From contig NZ_JAUSZZ010000001.1 of NCBI RefSeq assembly GCF_030818075.1, positions 2,170,001 through 2,234,000 on the forward strand: a stretch of DNA of 64,000 nt. Reading direction: 5' to 3'. A model generated the notes under the pieces. That model was not told where the DNA came from. It saw only the letters and a program-made list of their open reading frames with translations, and made no database searches. Shown in pieces: positions 1 to 8,617 of the stretch. A program made the position numbers and the translations under genes. The stretch's first letter is position 1. Each line of letters opens with the position of its first letter. The stretch comes from Microbacterium proteolyticum (lineage in GTDB: Bacteria; Actinomycetota; Actinomycetes; Actinomycetales; Microbacteriaceae).

Positions 1-456
1 GAGGCGATCGACGTGCTGCACGCCGCGGGCCTGCCGCGCGTGCTCGTCGGCGCGCTGGGTCCGAAGATGCGCCGCACCGGGGCCGAGAACGCCGAGGGAG
101 TGCTGCTCAACTGGGTGCCGCCCACCGAAGCGCTCGCACAGGCCGCCGCCCTGCACGCGATCACCCCCGATACCCACGTCGCCGTCTACGTGCGCACGGC
201 GATCGTCTCGGCCGCCCGCTCCCGCCTCGACGCCGAGACGGCGCGCTACGCGTCGTTCCCGAATTACGCCGCCAACTTCGAACGGATGGGGGTGGATGCC
301 GCTGACACGACCATCCGCGACGTCACCAAACTGGCCGACGCTCTCGAGGCGTACACCGCGGCCGCCGACGAAGTCGTGCTGCGCGCCATCGTGCCGGAGG
401 ACACGGTCGAGTTGTACATCGACTTCGCGCGCCGTACGGCCCCGTCGCCCGGGTGA
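1..456 (+). CDS. LLM-class oxidoreductase, C-terminal fragment
   Basis: The frame is open from the first base, so the true start lies upstream of the window; about 151 codons remain before the TGA at 454-456. The fragment resembles the C-terminal half of bacterial-luciferase-like (LLM) flavin- or F420-dependent oxidoreductases. The stretch EGVLLNWVPP is the typical 'DGVLLNW' segment of this family, followed by helical sequence that in relatives closes the TIM barrel. The substrate cannot be told from this part. The gene is followed by about 170 bases without a gene and then a convergent acetyltransferase gene. The family assignment is fairly secure; the cofactor is not. Confidence 0.7.
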   Translation, partial: EAIDVLHAAGLPRVLVGALGPKMRRTGAENAEGVLLNWVPPTEALAQAAALHAITPDTHVAVYVRTAIVSAARSRLDAETARYASFPNYAANFERMGVDAADTTIRDVTKLADALEAYTAAADEVVLRAIVPEDTVELYIDFARRTAPSPG

Positions 457-626
457 GCGCCCAGCGACCATTCCGCAAGGCGTGGTCCGCACCGTCGGCC
501 GAGACGATGACGGCGCCGCGAGCAGAGGCGCAGCGCTCGCGACGGCGGCCGTGTCGGCGGACAGCGGATCGTGAGTCCCGCGCATCGCCGCCGAAGCGCT
601 CGGCTCGATCTGACGACGGCTGGCGC

Positions 627-1115
627 TCAGCGGACGAGTCGCACGGTGCGGGGGATCGGCCCGAACGACGACTCGGCCCCGTCGGGGTGGAAGCCATTGC
701 GCCGGTAGAACGCGTGCGCGCGGGGATTGTCGGCGGCGACCCACAGCTGCGCCGGACGGTCGCCGAGCACGGCGTCGAGCAGCGCCTGACCCGCGCCGCA
801 GCCGTGGGCGCGGGCGAGGACGTAGAGCATCGCCAGTTCTTCCGCCCGCGCCGCCGCCGGATCGTCGACCGCCTGGACGGCGGCGAAGCCCACGACCTCG
901 TCATCGATGCGGGCGACCAGCGTCGTGAAGGCGTCCTGGTCGAGGTTCTCGCGCCACATGCCGATCCGCCGATCGACGGCGAACCACGGGCTCGTCTCGG
1001 GGTCGTCCACGAAGCGTCCGTACGTCTCGCGCCAGGACGTCGCGTGAACGGTCGCGATCAACTCGGCGTCGTCGCGGTGCGCCGGCCGGATCTCCAGGGT
1101 GTCGGACGTCGTCAT
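627..1115 (-). CDS. GNAT family N-acetyltransferase
   Basis: A 162-residue protein of the Gcn5-related acetyltransferase fold, which moves an acetyl group from acetyl-CoA to an amine. Residues about 100-115 carry the acetyl-CoA pyrophosphate-binding loop (ARAHGCGAGQALL), and NPRAHAFYRRNGF near 128-140 is the usual motif B with its conserved tyrosine. Length is normal for a single-domain member. The ATG has no ribosome site, but a TAGGCT box lies six bases upstream, which suggests a leaderless transcript. It diverges from the DoxX-like gene at 1165. The substrate is unknown. Confidence 0.85.
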   Translation of the reverse strand: MTTSDTLEIRPAHRDDAELIATVHATSWRETYGRFVDDPETSPWFAVDRRIGMWRENLDQDAFTTLVARIDDEVVGFAAVQAVDDPAAARAEELAMLYVLARAHGCGAGQALLDAVLGDRPAQLWVAADNPRAHAFYRRNGFHPDGAESSFGPIPRTVRLVR

Positions 1116-1121
1116 GCCGGG

Positions 1122-1127
1122 AGCCTA
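1122..1127 (-). promoter_or_regulatory. predicted -10 box for leaderless GNAT gene
   Basis: On the minus strand TAGGCT is followed by exactly six bases and then the ATG at 1115. Transcription would begin at or next to the A of the start codon. No ribosome site is present. Confidence 0.5.
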
Positions 1128-1164
1128 CGGCCCGAGGCGGTTCAGCGGGTGCAAGACTGACCGG

Positions 1165-1572
1165 ATGCCACGTCGTCGAGGTTTCACCCCCCGCTCGGTC
1201 GCACGAGGGGCACTCGCCCTGCTGCTGGTCGGCGCCGGGGTCAGTCACCTGACGTGGGGACGGCGTGGCTACCGCATCGTCGTGCCGGGCTGGGCGACCC
1301 GCCTGTTGCGTACCGACAAGGACGCCATCGTCGTGGCATCCGGAGCCGTCGAGATCGTGCTCGGGACGGCGCTGGTCGCGCTGCCCCGCGAACGACGACG
1401 CCTCGGGGCGGCGATCGCCGCGTTCTTCGTCGCCGTCTTCCCCGGCAACGTGCACCAGTGGCGTACCGGCCGCTCCGCCCCGGGGCTCGCCACCGACCGC
1501 GCGCGTTTCGTACGCCTCTTTCTGCAACCGGCGCTGGTCGCCTGGGCGTGGTGGTCGACGCGGGAGCGCTGA
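1165..1572 (+). CDS. DoxX-like small membrane protein
   Basis: A 135-residue protein with about four hydrophobic segments (roughly residues 13-30, 52-72, 80-97 and 112-130). The pattern GAGVSHL at the end of helix 1, a PGW segment, a glycine/glutamate-rich helix (SGAVEIVLG) and FPGNVHQ after helix 3 matches DoxX/DUF-type quinone-related membrane proteins. Its biochemical role is unknown. An upstream in-frame start exists at 1099, but ATG 1165 is preferred: the extra residues are polar and lie under the divergent GNAT promoter. AAGACT six bases before ATG 1165 would give a leaderless message. It converges with recQ. Confidence 0.65.
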   Translation: MPRRRGFTPRSVARGALALLLVGAGVSHLTWGRRGYRIVVPGWATRLLRTDKDAIVVASGAVEIVLGTALVALPRERRRLGAAIAAFFVAVFPGNVHQWRTGRSAPGLATDRARFVRLFLQPALVAWAWWSTRER

Positions 1573-1629
1573 TCATCGACGGACGGCGCGGCCCGTCGAC
1601 CCCGGACGGCAACCCGCGCGTCCGTGCGA

Positions 1630-3279
1630 CTACGCCGCCTCGCCGAGCTCCAGGATGCCGTTCTCGAACGCTGCGCGAGCGAGCACCTTGTAGCCGTGCT
1701 CGGGGAAGAAGACGGTGAGCCGGTCGTCCTCGATCGCCATCACCGTGCCGGCGCCGAACTCGCTGTGCTCGACGGGGGAGTCGATGCGGATGCCGCCGGG
1801 CTCCGCCCTCTCCGCGGGCGCGTCGGCGGGGGCCGCCGCCAGCGCGTCGCAGCGATCGCACGCGCCGCAGTGCTCCGGGGTCTCGACGCCGAAGTACTCC
1901 AGCAGTGCCCGGCGACGGCAGCGAGAGGTCTCCGCGTAGCCGCGCATGATCTCGATGCGGGAGGCGCGGATGCGCTCCTCGGCTTCGTCGCGTGCGCGGA
2001 CGGCGCTCACGGCATCGCCGGCCGATGCCGTCGTGCGTGCCGAGATCCCGTCGGGTCCCGACTCGGCCATGCCGCACGCCACGAGCTGGTTCAGGACCCG
2101 GCCGATGGCGCGGGTCGAGCGGCCGCCCTCGTCGGCGATCTGCTTGGCGCGCATCGGCTTCTTCGCGCGGCGCAAAACGTCCCACACTCCGGCGATGTCG
2201 GCCTTCTTCGTGTGCCCTCCTGCGAAGAACGATCGCAGGGAGAAGTCCTCGGCGCGGTAGTGGAGGATCGCCCGGGCCGGCTGTCCATCGCGCGCGGCGC
2301 GGCCGATCTCCTGCGCATACGAGTCGAGCGACTCGGTGACGTCGGCGTGCACGACCAGGCGCACGTCGCTCTTGTCGACGCCCATGCCGAAGGCGGAGGT
2401 GGCGACCACGACGTCGAGCTCGCCGGCGCTCCAGGCGGTGTGCACCTCGTCGCGGCGCTTCTGCGCCATCGCTCCGTGGTAGGCGGCGGCCCGCAACCCG
2501 AGGTCGCGGAGTTCGTCGGCGTACGCATCGGTCTCTTTGCGTGTCGCCACGTACAGCAGCGCGGGGCCACCGGCATCCTGCACGTCGGCGATCACGGCGC
2601 GACGTTTGTCGGCGTCGTGCTCATGCCGACGCACGGCCAGGTGGATCTCGGGGCGGTCCATGCCGCGCACCTCGAGATGCGGGTCGCGCATGCCCAGGCT
2701 GGAGACGATGTCGTCGCGGACGGGGGCGGATGCCGTGGCCGTCAGCGCCAGCACCGGCGGGTGGCCGAGGGCCTCGACGGCGTCGCCGATGCGGGCGTAA
2801 TCGGGGCGGAAGTCGTGGCCCCACGCCGAGACGCAGTGGGCCTCGTCGACGACGACCAGACGCACATCGGCCGCCGCGAGACGATCGAACACCTCCTCGT
2901 TGGCGAGCTGCTCGGGTGCGAGGAACGCATATACGGCGTCGCCGCTCTCGATCGCCGCCCACGCGGCCTTCGTGGCGGAGGCGCTCGTGCGCGAGTTCAG
3001 CGCGACCGCCGCGGGCGCATCGGGGGCGGCGTCGATGGAGTCGATCTGGTCGCGCTGCAGCGCCAGCAGCGGTGAGATCACCACGGTCACGCCGCCGAGC
3101 TCGCATCCCGCGATCTGATAGACCGCCGACTTCCCCGCGCCGGTGGGGAAGACCACGAGCGTGTCGCGTCCGCCGACGACGGCGTCGATCGCCTCGGCCT
3201 GCCCGGGCAGCAAGTCGTCCCAGCCGAACACCTCTCGGGCGGTGCGGGCGGACTGTTCGAGCGTGGCGGGTGCGTTCAC
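1630..3279 (-). CDS. recQ: RecQ family ATP-dependent DNA helicase
   Basis: Superfamily 2 3'-5' DNA helicase that unwinds recombination and repair intermediates. Walker A is FPTGAGKS at residues 44-51, the DEAH box is VVDEAHCVSAWGHDFRP, and the later RecQ motifs FGMGVDKSDVR and EIGRAARDGQ are present. A C-terminal zinc cluster (CRRRALLEYF...CGACDRCD) follows, then a short tail. There is no HRDC domain, so at about 549 residues this is the short actinobacterial form. The GTG at 3279 is chosen because GAGG lies six bases before it; an ATG at 3291 would add four residues but has AGGA directly abutting. It diverges from the DNA ligase gene, so the two may share a repair-related promoter region. 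Confidence 0.93.
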   Translation of the reverse strand: MNAPATLEQSARTAREVFGWDDLLPGQAEAIDAVVGGRDTLVVFPTGAGKSAVYQIAGCELGGVTVVISPLLALQRDQIDSIDAAPDAPAAVALNSRTSASATKAAWAAIESGDAVYAFLAPEQLANEEVFDRLAAADVRLVVVDEAHCVSAWGHDFRPDYARIGDAVEALGHPPVLALTATASAPVRDDIVSSLGMRDPHLEVRGMDRPEIHLAVRRHEHDADKRRAVIADVQDAGGPALLYVATRKETDAYADELRDLGLRAAAYHGAMAQKRRDEVHTAWSAGELDVVVATSAFGMGVDKSDVRLVVHADVTESLDSYAQEIGRAARDGQPARAILHYRAEDFSLRSFFAGGHTKKADIAGVWDVLRRAKKPMRAKQIADEGGRSTRAIGRVLNQLVACGMAESGPDGISARTTASAGDAVSAVRARDEAEERIRASRIEIMRGYAETSRCRRRALLEYFGVETPEHCGACDRCDALAAAPADAPAERAEPGGIRIDSPVEHSEFGAGTVMAIEDDRLTVFFPEHGYKVLARAAFENGILELGEAA

Positions 3280-3470
3280 GGAGGACCTCATTCCTGGGGA
3301 ATCCCAGCACAGCGCAGACCTCCGACATCGCACCGGGGGTTGCGACGTTGGGCGACGTGTGGTGTGCGCACCACGTCTCCCCGGGACGCGCCACGCAGAA
3401 CCGGATGCCACGCGGGTGCGCTCGACGCAAGCGCACGGGCGATGTCGGAGGGAGGTGTCAGGATGCCGAC

Positions 3471-5033
3471 ATGCTCTTCGGCGATATCGAGACGGCGCTC
3501 GCCGCGGTGACGAACACGCGGTCGCGTCTGGCCAAGGTCGATGCGCTCGCGGAGGTGCTGCGGTCCTTGGCGCCCGACGAGATCGTGCCGGCGGTCGGCC
3601 TGCTCACCGCTTCGCCGCGCCAGGGACGGCTCGGCGTCGGATGGCGCACGCTGTCGAGCCGCGGGGGATCGCACGCCGATACGCCCACGCTCACGGTGGG
3701 CGCTGTCGACGAGGCCTTCTCGCGCCTCACGGGAATCGGCGGCACCGGCTCGGCCGCCGCCCGTACGGCGCTGCTCGACGACCTGGCCGGCCGGGCGACC
3801 GCCTCCGAGTGGCACCTGCTCATCCGCATCATGACGGGGGAGCTGCGCACCGGTGCGCTGGAGGGCGTGCTCCTGGATGCCGTCGCTCGCGCCTCCGATC
3901 GCGACGGGGCCGCGGTACGGCGGGCCGCCATGCTCTCGGGAGAGCTCGGGGAGACCGCCCGGGTGGCGCTCACCGGGTCCGCCGACGATCTCGCCGCCGT
4001 GGGACTCGTGGTGGGCCGCGGTGTGCAGCCCATGCTCGCCTCGACCGCGGCGTCCGTCGCGGAGGCCCTGGCCGTCGCCGGTCGCGCTTCGGTGGAGTAC
4101 AAGCTCGACGGTGCCCGCGTGCAGGTGCATCGCCACGCCGACGAGGTACGCGTGTTCACGCGGACCCTCGCCGACGTCACCCACCGCGTGCCCGAGATCG
4201 TCGAGGTGGTGCGGTCCCTGCCGGTCGGCGACGTGATCCTCGACGGAGAGACTCTGTCGCTCGATGACGACGGCGGTCCCCGACCCTTCCAAGACACGAT
4301 GGCCCGCTTCGGAGCCGAGGCCGCGCGCGAGATCGCGTTGCGGCCCTGGTTCTTCGACGTCCTCCATGTCGACGGGCGCGACCTCGTCGACGAGCCGCTG
4401 TCCGCCCGGCTCGACGAACTCGAGCGGGTGGCCGGGGCGTGGCGTGTCCCGGCGACGGTCACCGATGACACCGAGGTCGCCGAGACCTTCGCGCGCGACG
4501 CCCTCGCGGCGGGTCACGAAGGCGTCATGGTCAAGGGTCTCGACGATCCCTACACGGCGGGTCGACGCGGGAAGAGCTGGCTGAAGGTCAAGCCCGTGCA
4601 CACGTTCGATCTCGTCGTCCTCGGCGTCGAGCGCGGGTCGGGCCGGCGTGCGGGGTGGTTCTCCAACCTGCACCTGGGGGCGCGCGACCCGGACGGCCGA
4701 TTCGGCGAACCGGGCGGGTTCGTGATGGTCGGGAAGACCTTCAAGGGCCTCACCGACGAGATCCTCACCTGGCAGACCGCGTACTTCGCCGAACGCGAGG
4801 TGGGGCAGATCCCGGGCGGCATCCGGGTCACGCCTGACACGGTGGTCGAGATCGCGATCGACGGCGTCCAGCGTTCGGTGCGATATCCCGGCGGTGTGGC
4901 GCTGCGGTTCGCACGCGTGAAGGCCTACCGTTCCGACAAGACCGCGGCCGAGGCCGACATGATCGACACGCTCCGGTCGCTGCTGCCCGGCGGCAGCACG
5001 CCCGCTCGGGGCGACGAGGCGGCCGAGGGATGA
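3471..5033 (+). CDS. ATP-dependent DNA ligase (LigB type)
   Basis: Seals nicks in DNA using ATP, with a lysine-AMP intermediate. The N-terminal region (about 1-190) is the helical DNA-binding domain. The adenylation motif YKLDGAR with the nucleophilic lysine is near residue 210. The later nucleotidyltransferase motifs follow: DGE near 255, EGVMVKG near 350 and KSWLKVKP near 367. An OB-fold domain occupies the rest. At 520 residues it matches mycobacterial LigB rather than the NHEJ enzyme LigD, which carries extra domains; no Ku gene is nearby. CAGGAT six bases upstream of ATG 3471 fits the leaderless pattern seen elsewhere here. It is additional to the essential NAD-dependent ligase expected elsewhere in the genome. 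Confidence 0.92.
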   Translation: MLFGDIETALAAVTNTRSRLAKVDALAEVLRSLAPDEIVPAVGLLTASPRQGRLGVGWRTLSSRGGSHADTPTLTVGAVDEAFSRLTGIGGTGSAAARTALLDDLAGRATASEWHLLIRIMTGELRTGALEGVLLDAVARASDRDGAAVRRAAMLSGELGETARVALTGSADDLAAVGLVVGRGVQPMLASTAASVAEALAVAGRASVEYKLDGARVQVHRHADEVRVFTRTLADVTHRVPEIVEVVRSLPVGDVILDGETLSLDDDGGPRPFQDTMARFGAEAAREIALRPWFFDVLHVDGRDLVDEPLSARLDELERVAGAWRVPATVTDDTEVAETFARDALAAGHEGVMVKGLDDPYTAGRRGKSWLKVKPVHTFDLVVLGVERGSGRRAGWFSNLHLGARDPDGRFGEPGGFVMVGKTFKGLTDEILTWQTAYFAEREVGQIPGGIRVTPDTVVEIAIDGVQRSVRYPGGVALRFARVKAYRSDKTAAEADMIDTLRSLLPGGSTPARGDEAAEG

Positions 5034-5296
5034 CCCGCCGCGTCCGCGCGGCGAACGCGCCGCGTCCCTGCGGCGGCGAAGGGGCGTGGTCCCTGCGGCG
5101 AACGCGCCGCGTCCGCGCGGCGATCGCGCGTCGCCTCTGCGGCGAAGGTGGGTCGTCCCTCCGGCGAACGCGCCGCGTCCACGCCGCGATCGCGCGTCGT
5201 CCCTGCGGCGAAGGGGCGTCGTCCTTGCGGCGAATGCGCCGCGTCCGCGCGACGAACGCGAGGCGTCTCTGCGGCGAAAGCGCCCCTTGCGCCCGC
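5030..5296 (+). repeat. four tandem 66-bp repeats kept in an open frame
   Basis: Four degenerate copies of a 66-base unit lie directly after the ligase gene; the first has one extra codon. Each copy codes in frame for a 22-residue arginine-rich unit of the form RTRRVRAAIARRLCGEGGSS. An ATG at 5030 overlaps the ligase stop as ATGA and opens a frame of 100 codons to 5332, running through all copies and into the next gene's start. Variation between copies is spread over all codon positions, and the composition is nearly pure Arg/Ala/Gly. It is therefore more likely expanded intergenic DNA than a functional protein, though coupled translation is possible. Confidence 0.6.
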
Positions 5297-5328
5297 CGGC
5301 GACACCATCATGACGAAAGGACGACCCG

Positions 5329-5955
5329 ATGAGTCTGGCCCCCTGGCTCGATGGAGAGCTCGGTTACCGCAGTTTCGGAACCCCCGGGGCGCCGCGGGCG
5401 GTGTTCGTGCTGCGCACCGGCGACGTGGCCACGACCGACCCCGATGCACGGATCACCTCCGCGTACGACGTGCGCATCGTCGCGGTGGGACTCGACGCCC
5501 CCGAGCTCGAGGATCCCCCTGTCCTCGGGGGCCAGACGCCTGCGGGCCTGACGGTCGAGGCGCTCCGCGCGCTCCTGGAGCGTGAAGCGCCCGGAACGAC
5601 GGTCGGCCTGGTCGGGGAGCGGTCGGCCGGGCCGATCGCGATCTACCTCGCCGCCGCGCTGGGGCCGGTCGTCGACCGCCTCGCGATCGTGGGTGTGAAG
5701 AGCCCGTCCGATCCGCTCAGCCGCGACTTGCGCACACCGCTGCTCGATCACCTCGACGCCGAGGTGCTCGTCATCGTGGGCGGCGACGGTCCGGCCGACG
5801 CAAGCGATGCCGGGTGGTACGTCGATCGGATGCGATCCGCCGAGGCCGACACGGTGCCCGACGACGAGATCCACTCCGTCAACGGCGAGATCACTCTCGC
5901 CGCGGTGTGGGATCGCGTGCTCGCGCACGTCGCCCCCGGCGCCGAGCGTCGCTGA
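5329..5955 (+). CDS. conserved hypothetical protein, possible alpha/beta-hydrolase-like fold
   Basis: A 208-residue protein with AAAGGA seven bases before its ATG. The sequence alternates hydrophobic strands and helices. It contains TTVGLVGERSAGPIAIYLAAAL around residues 88-110, which looks like the nucleophile-elbow region of an alpha/beta hydrolase, with G-E-R-S where G-x-S-x-G is expected. DAEVLVIVGGDGPAD near 145-160 resembles the strand before the acid residue. No complete catalytic triad is visible, so it may be a non-catalytic relative. It follows the 66-bp repeat field and converges with the NYN gene. Function is unknown. Confidence 0.6.
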   Translation: MSLAPWLDGELGYRSFGTPGAPRAVFVLRTGDVATTDPDARITSAYDVRIVAVGLDAPELEDPPVLGGQTPAGLTVEALRALLEREAPGTTVGLVGERSAGPIAIYLAAALGPVVDRLAIVGVKSPSDPLSRDLRTPLLDHLDAEVLVIVGGDGPADASDAGWYVDRMRSAEADTVPDDEIHSVNGEITLAAVWDRVLAHVAPGAERR

Positions 5956-6046
5956 CGGACTCGGCGCCCGCGGGCCGGTTCCGCGTCCGTTCGGTCTGGG
6001 CGTCCGCCCGCTGCCCGCGCCTGAATCCCGGTCGGGCGGCGTGTCG

Positions 6047-6908
6047 TCAGCCGCGCGTCGTCGCCCTCACCAGGACGACATTGGACTCCTCATCCACCTC
6101 GACGCGGTCGGTCTGCGCCTTGAGGAAGTCGGAGAAGCTCCGGAACCCGAGCGCCTTCTCGCTGAAGGACGGATCGATGCGCTTCATCAGGTCCTTCACG
6201 GCCGAGGCGTGCAGCCATTCGCCGTCGGCGCGCTCGCCCTCCAGCTGGATCGCCCGCTCGAGGAGGTCGACTGCGGGGTCCTTCGAGCGCTTGCGCGCGC
6301 GCGGACGAGAGGGCGCGGCATCCTTCTTGGTCTCCGCCAGATCGGGGATGCCGGGGAGCGAGTCGTACGCGTCGAAGCGGTCACAGGCCGCCGCGAGCGA
6401 CTTCGCCGTCGACCCGGCGACGCCGACGCCCACGACGTAGCGTCCGAGGCGCCTGCAGCGCTGGGCGAGAGGGACGTAGTCGCTGTCGCCCGCCACGATC
6501 ACCACGTGGGACAGGTCGGGGAGACGGAACATGTCTTTCCACGGCATCCACCGCAAGACGGATGTCGGCGCCGTTCTTGGCATAGGCGGCGGCGGGGAAC
6601 AGCTGCACGAGATCGACCGCGCGGGCCACCAGCTGCGAGCGGTACTCAGCGTTCACCGGCGCGGACCAGTCGGCATATGCCCGCGTGAGTACGAACGTGC
6701 CGAAAGATGCCGCGTAGTCGATGATCGCGCCCACGTCGATCGTCGCCTTCGTCAGGCGCTCGGTGATCTCGGGGTCGACCGGGGTGTCGGCGATCTTCTG
6801 CCGGTCGCGCGAGTAGGCGTTGCGCCCGTGCACGCGGTCGTACCACGACATGACGATGTTGTCGAAGTCGAGATAGACGGCGACGCGGGCGCTCTGAGTG
6901 TCGGGCAT
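6047..6908 (-). pseudogene. NYN domain plus LOTUS/OST-HTH protein, one-base frameshift
   Basis: The N-terminal piece (from ATG 6908) starts ARVAVYLDFDNI, the first acidic motif of NYN/LabA-type PIN-like ribonucleases, and reads to about VDAVE. The sequence then continues in another frame as DMFRLPDLSHVVIVAGDSDYVPLA, the second conserved acidic motif, and ends with a LOTUS/OST-HTH RNA-binding domain (WLHASAVKDLMKRIDPSF). Removing one T from TTT at 6536-6538 rejoins the frames (VDAVEDMFRL) and gives about 286 residues. It could be a real inactivating mutation or a sequencing error; the intact-looking halves favour an error. CAGACT six bases before ATG 6908 suggests a leaderless message. The family acts on RNA. 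Confidence 0.8.
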
Positions 6909-7234
6909 GCATCCAGTCTGGCCCGTCGACGCGGGCCGCACATCAGCCCGCGCCGGGGGCCCGCGCCGCGGCCCTGCGCCGGGGGCCCGGACCGCAACCC
7001 CGCGCCGGGGGCCTGTAGGTCCCAAGCGGCGCCGCGGACGCGCGCCGGGGACCCGCGCCGCGACCCTTCGCCGCAACCCCGCGCAGGGGACCCGCGCCGG
7101 GCACCCGCGCCGCAACCCCGGGCCGGGGACGCCCCCGCAGGCCTGCGCTCCGACGCCGCGCCGCCGACGCGCGCCGACGATCGCGCGCCGCGCACCCGGA
7201 CCAGCGCGTCAGCCCGCCGCCGGGCGGAAGCCGC
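6909..7234. repeat. 326-bp GC-rich gap with degenerate repeats
   Basis: The stretch between the two minus-strand genes has almost no A or T. It is built of loosely repeated blocks around GCGCCGGGGGCCC and CGCGCCGCGACCC between about 6940 and 7140. Reading frames across it are artefacts of composition. No gene, promoter or terminator can be recognised apart from the NYN promoter box at 6915-6920. Confidence 0.5.
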
Positions 7235-8218
7235 TCAGCGCTCCCCGGGGTAGACGACGCCGATCTGCCGGCGCACCTCGTCGAGCACGCCCATGATCGC
7301 GACGCTCTCGTCGATCGAGAGCACGTCGTTCGTCGTTCCGTCGCCCGTGGCGAAACGTTCCGCGGCGAGGGCCTGATACTGCATCCCGCGCCCCTCGACA
7401 TCCGAGACGAAGTCCTCGAGCACGTCGCCGTCGGGTGAGACCACCCGGAACGAGGTCGGGGTGTACCAGACGCGATCGATCTCGATACGGGCCTCGGTCC
7501 CGACGATCTGCGCCGTGTTCGCGCCGGCACCGCGCGACGACGACACGGTGGTCGAGACGGCGCCACCCGCGTGGGTGAAGATCGTGGCGACCTCGGCGTC
7601 GCTCCCGGCATCCGAGAGACGGGCGAGCGCCGTGACGCGCTCCGGCAGACCCAGCACGTCGACGGCGAACGAGATCGGATAGATGCCGAGATCGAGCAGC
7701 GCGCCGCCCCCGAGCGCGAGGTCGTTCAGCCGGTGCGCGGGGTCGCTGGGCAGTTTCTGCGTGTGGTCGGCCGAGACGACACGCACCTCGCCGAGCGTGC
7801 CGGCGGCGAGGATCTCGCGGATGCGCACCATGTGCGGCAGATAACGCGTCCACATCGCCTCCATGGCGAGCAGCCCCTTCGCAGCCGCCCGGTCGCGGAT
7901 CATCGCGGCCTCGGTGGCATTGAGGGTGAGCGGCTTCTCAACGAGGACGTGCTTTCCGTGGTCGAGTGCCAGCAGCGCATTGTCGACGTGCCCGGGGTGG
8001 GGTGTGGCGATGTACACGATGTCGACGTCGGGGTCGGCGACGAGTTCTTCGTACGATCCGTGCGCGTTCGGGATGCCGTACTGCTCCGCGAACTCGCGGG
8101 CGCTGTCGAGCCGGCGCGAACCGACGGCGGCGATGTCGAGACCCGCGGTGCGCAGGTCGGAGGTGAAGGCGTGGGCGATGCCGCCCGTCGCGAGGATGCC
8201 CCAGTGCAGTCCGGTCAT
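7235..8218 (-). CDS. Gfo/Idh/MocA family oxidoreductase
   Basis: NAD(P)-dependent sugar or polyol dehydrogenase-like protein of 327 residues. The Rossmann loop is WGILATGGIAHAF (residues 5-17) and the family hallmark EKPLTLN is near residue 95. The C-terminal domain contains GGGALLDLGIYPI, the usual segment that carries catalytic residues. ATG 8218 is the start that places the Rossmann strand at the N-terminus; GGAGG lies two bases before it and TACGGT seven bases before it. It diverges from the lacI gene, with the operator at 8574 between them, so it may belong to the same sugar regulon as the transporter at 9.9-14.0 kb. The exact substrate is not readable. Confidence 0.9.
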   Translation of the reverse strand: MTGLHWGILATGGIAHAFTSDLRTAGLDIAAVGSRRLDSAREFAEQYGIPNAHGSYEELVADPDVDIVYIATPHPGHVDNALLALDHGKHVLVEKPLTLNATEAAMIRDRAAAKGLLAMEAMWTRYLPHMVRIREILAAGTLGEVRVVSADHTQKLPSDPAHRLNDLALGGGALLDLGIYPISFAVDVLGLPERVTALARLSDAGSDAEVATIFTHAGGAVSTTVSSSRGAGANTAQIVGTEARIEIDRVWYTPTSFRVVSPDGDVLEDFVSDVEGRGMQYQALAAERFATGDGTTNDVLSIDESVAIMGVLDEVRRQIGVVYPGER

Positions 8219-8564
8219 GGCCTCCACCGTATCGGCGCGGAGCGAGCATGCGGGCCGCGCCGCGGCATCCGTCGACGCCCGCCGGGATCCGCCCGCCCGT
8301 CCCCACCGGGTCGGCTCGGGCCGCTCTCGCGCCCCGGTGGGCCCGCGCCGGTTGGCCCCGCCCGCGCCGGTCGACCCTCGCGCCCGGGTGGCCGCGCGCC
8401 CGGTGGGCCCCGCGCGCCCGATGGGCCTGTGCGCCCGGGCGGCCTCGCGCCCCCGCCGCACCGCGTGCCGCCGGCGAGTCGCTCCGCAGCCGCCCGATCG
8501 ACACGTCGGCGGGATGCCGTCTCGCGGCCGGATTTCCGCGGACGCGCCAGTCGGCGTCGTCGGT
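8219..8564. repeat. GC-rich degenerate repeats between Gfo/Idh and lacI
   Basis: About 400 bases separate the two divergent genes. From roughly 8260 to 8470 the sequence is a field of CGCGCCCGGTGGGCC-like blocks with no recognisable gene. Promoter and operator elements appear only at the right end, just before lacI. Confidence 0.45.
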
Positions 8565-8585
8565 TATCCTCGTGTGACCGGTCAC
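8565..8585 (+). promoter_or_regulatory. lacI promoter -10 and palindromic operator
   Basis: TATCCT at 8565-8570 is a good -10 box. Three bases later the perfect 12-bp palindrome GTGACCGGTCAC (8574-8585) covers the expected transcription start. A closely related palindrome sits at the sugar transporter promoter (9731-9742). This is the arrangement expected for an autoregulated LacI repressor, which probably also affects the divergent Gfo/Idh gene. Confidence 0.7.
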
Positions 8586-8617
8586 GCCAGAGCGCGCGAC
8601 CCGCAATGAGGCGGACC

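Noticed and set aside
7571-8617. An N-terminal extension of the LacI regulator upstream of 8618
   Set aside because: The extra frame runs antisense through the Gfo/Idh gene and across the operator; ATG 8618 has a good ribosome site and places the DNA-binding helix correctly.
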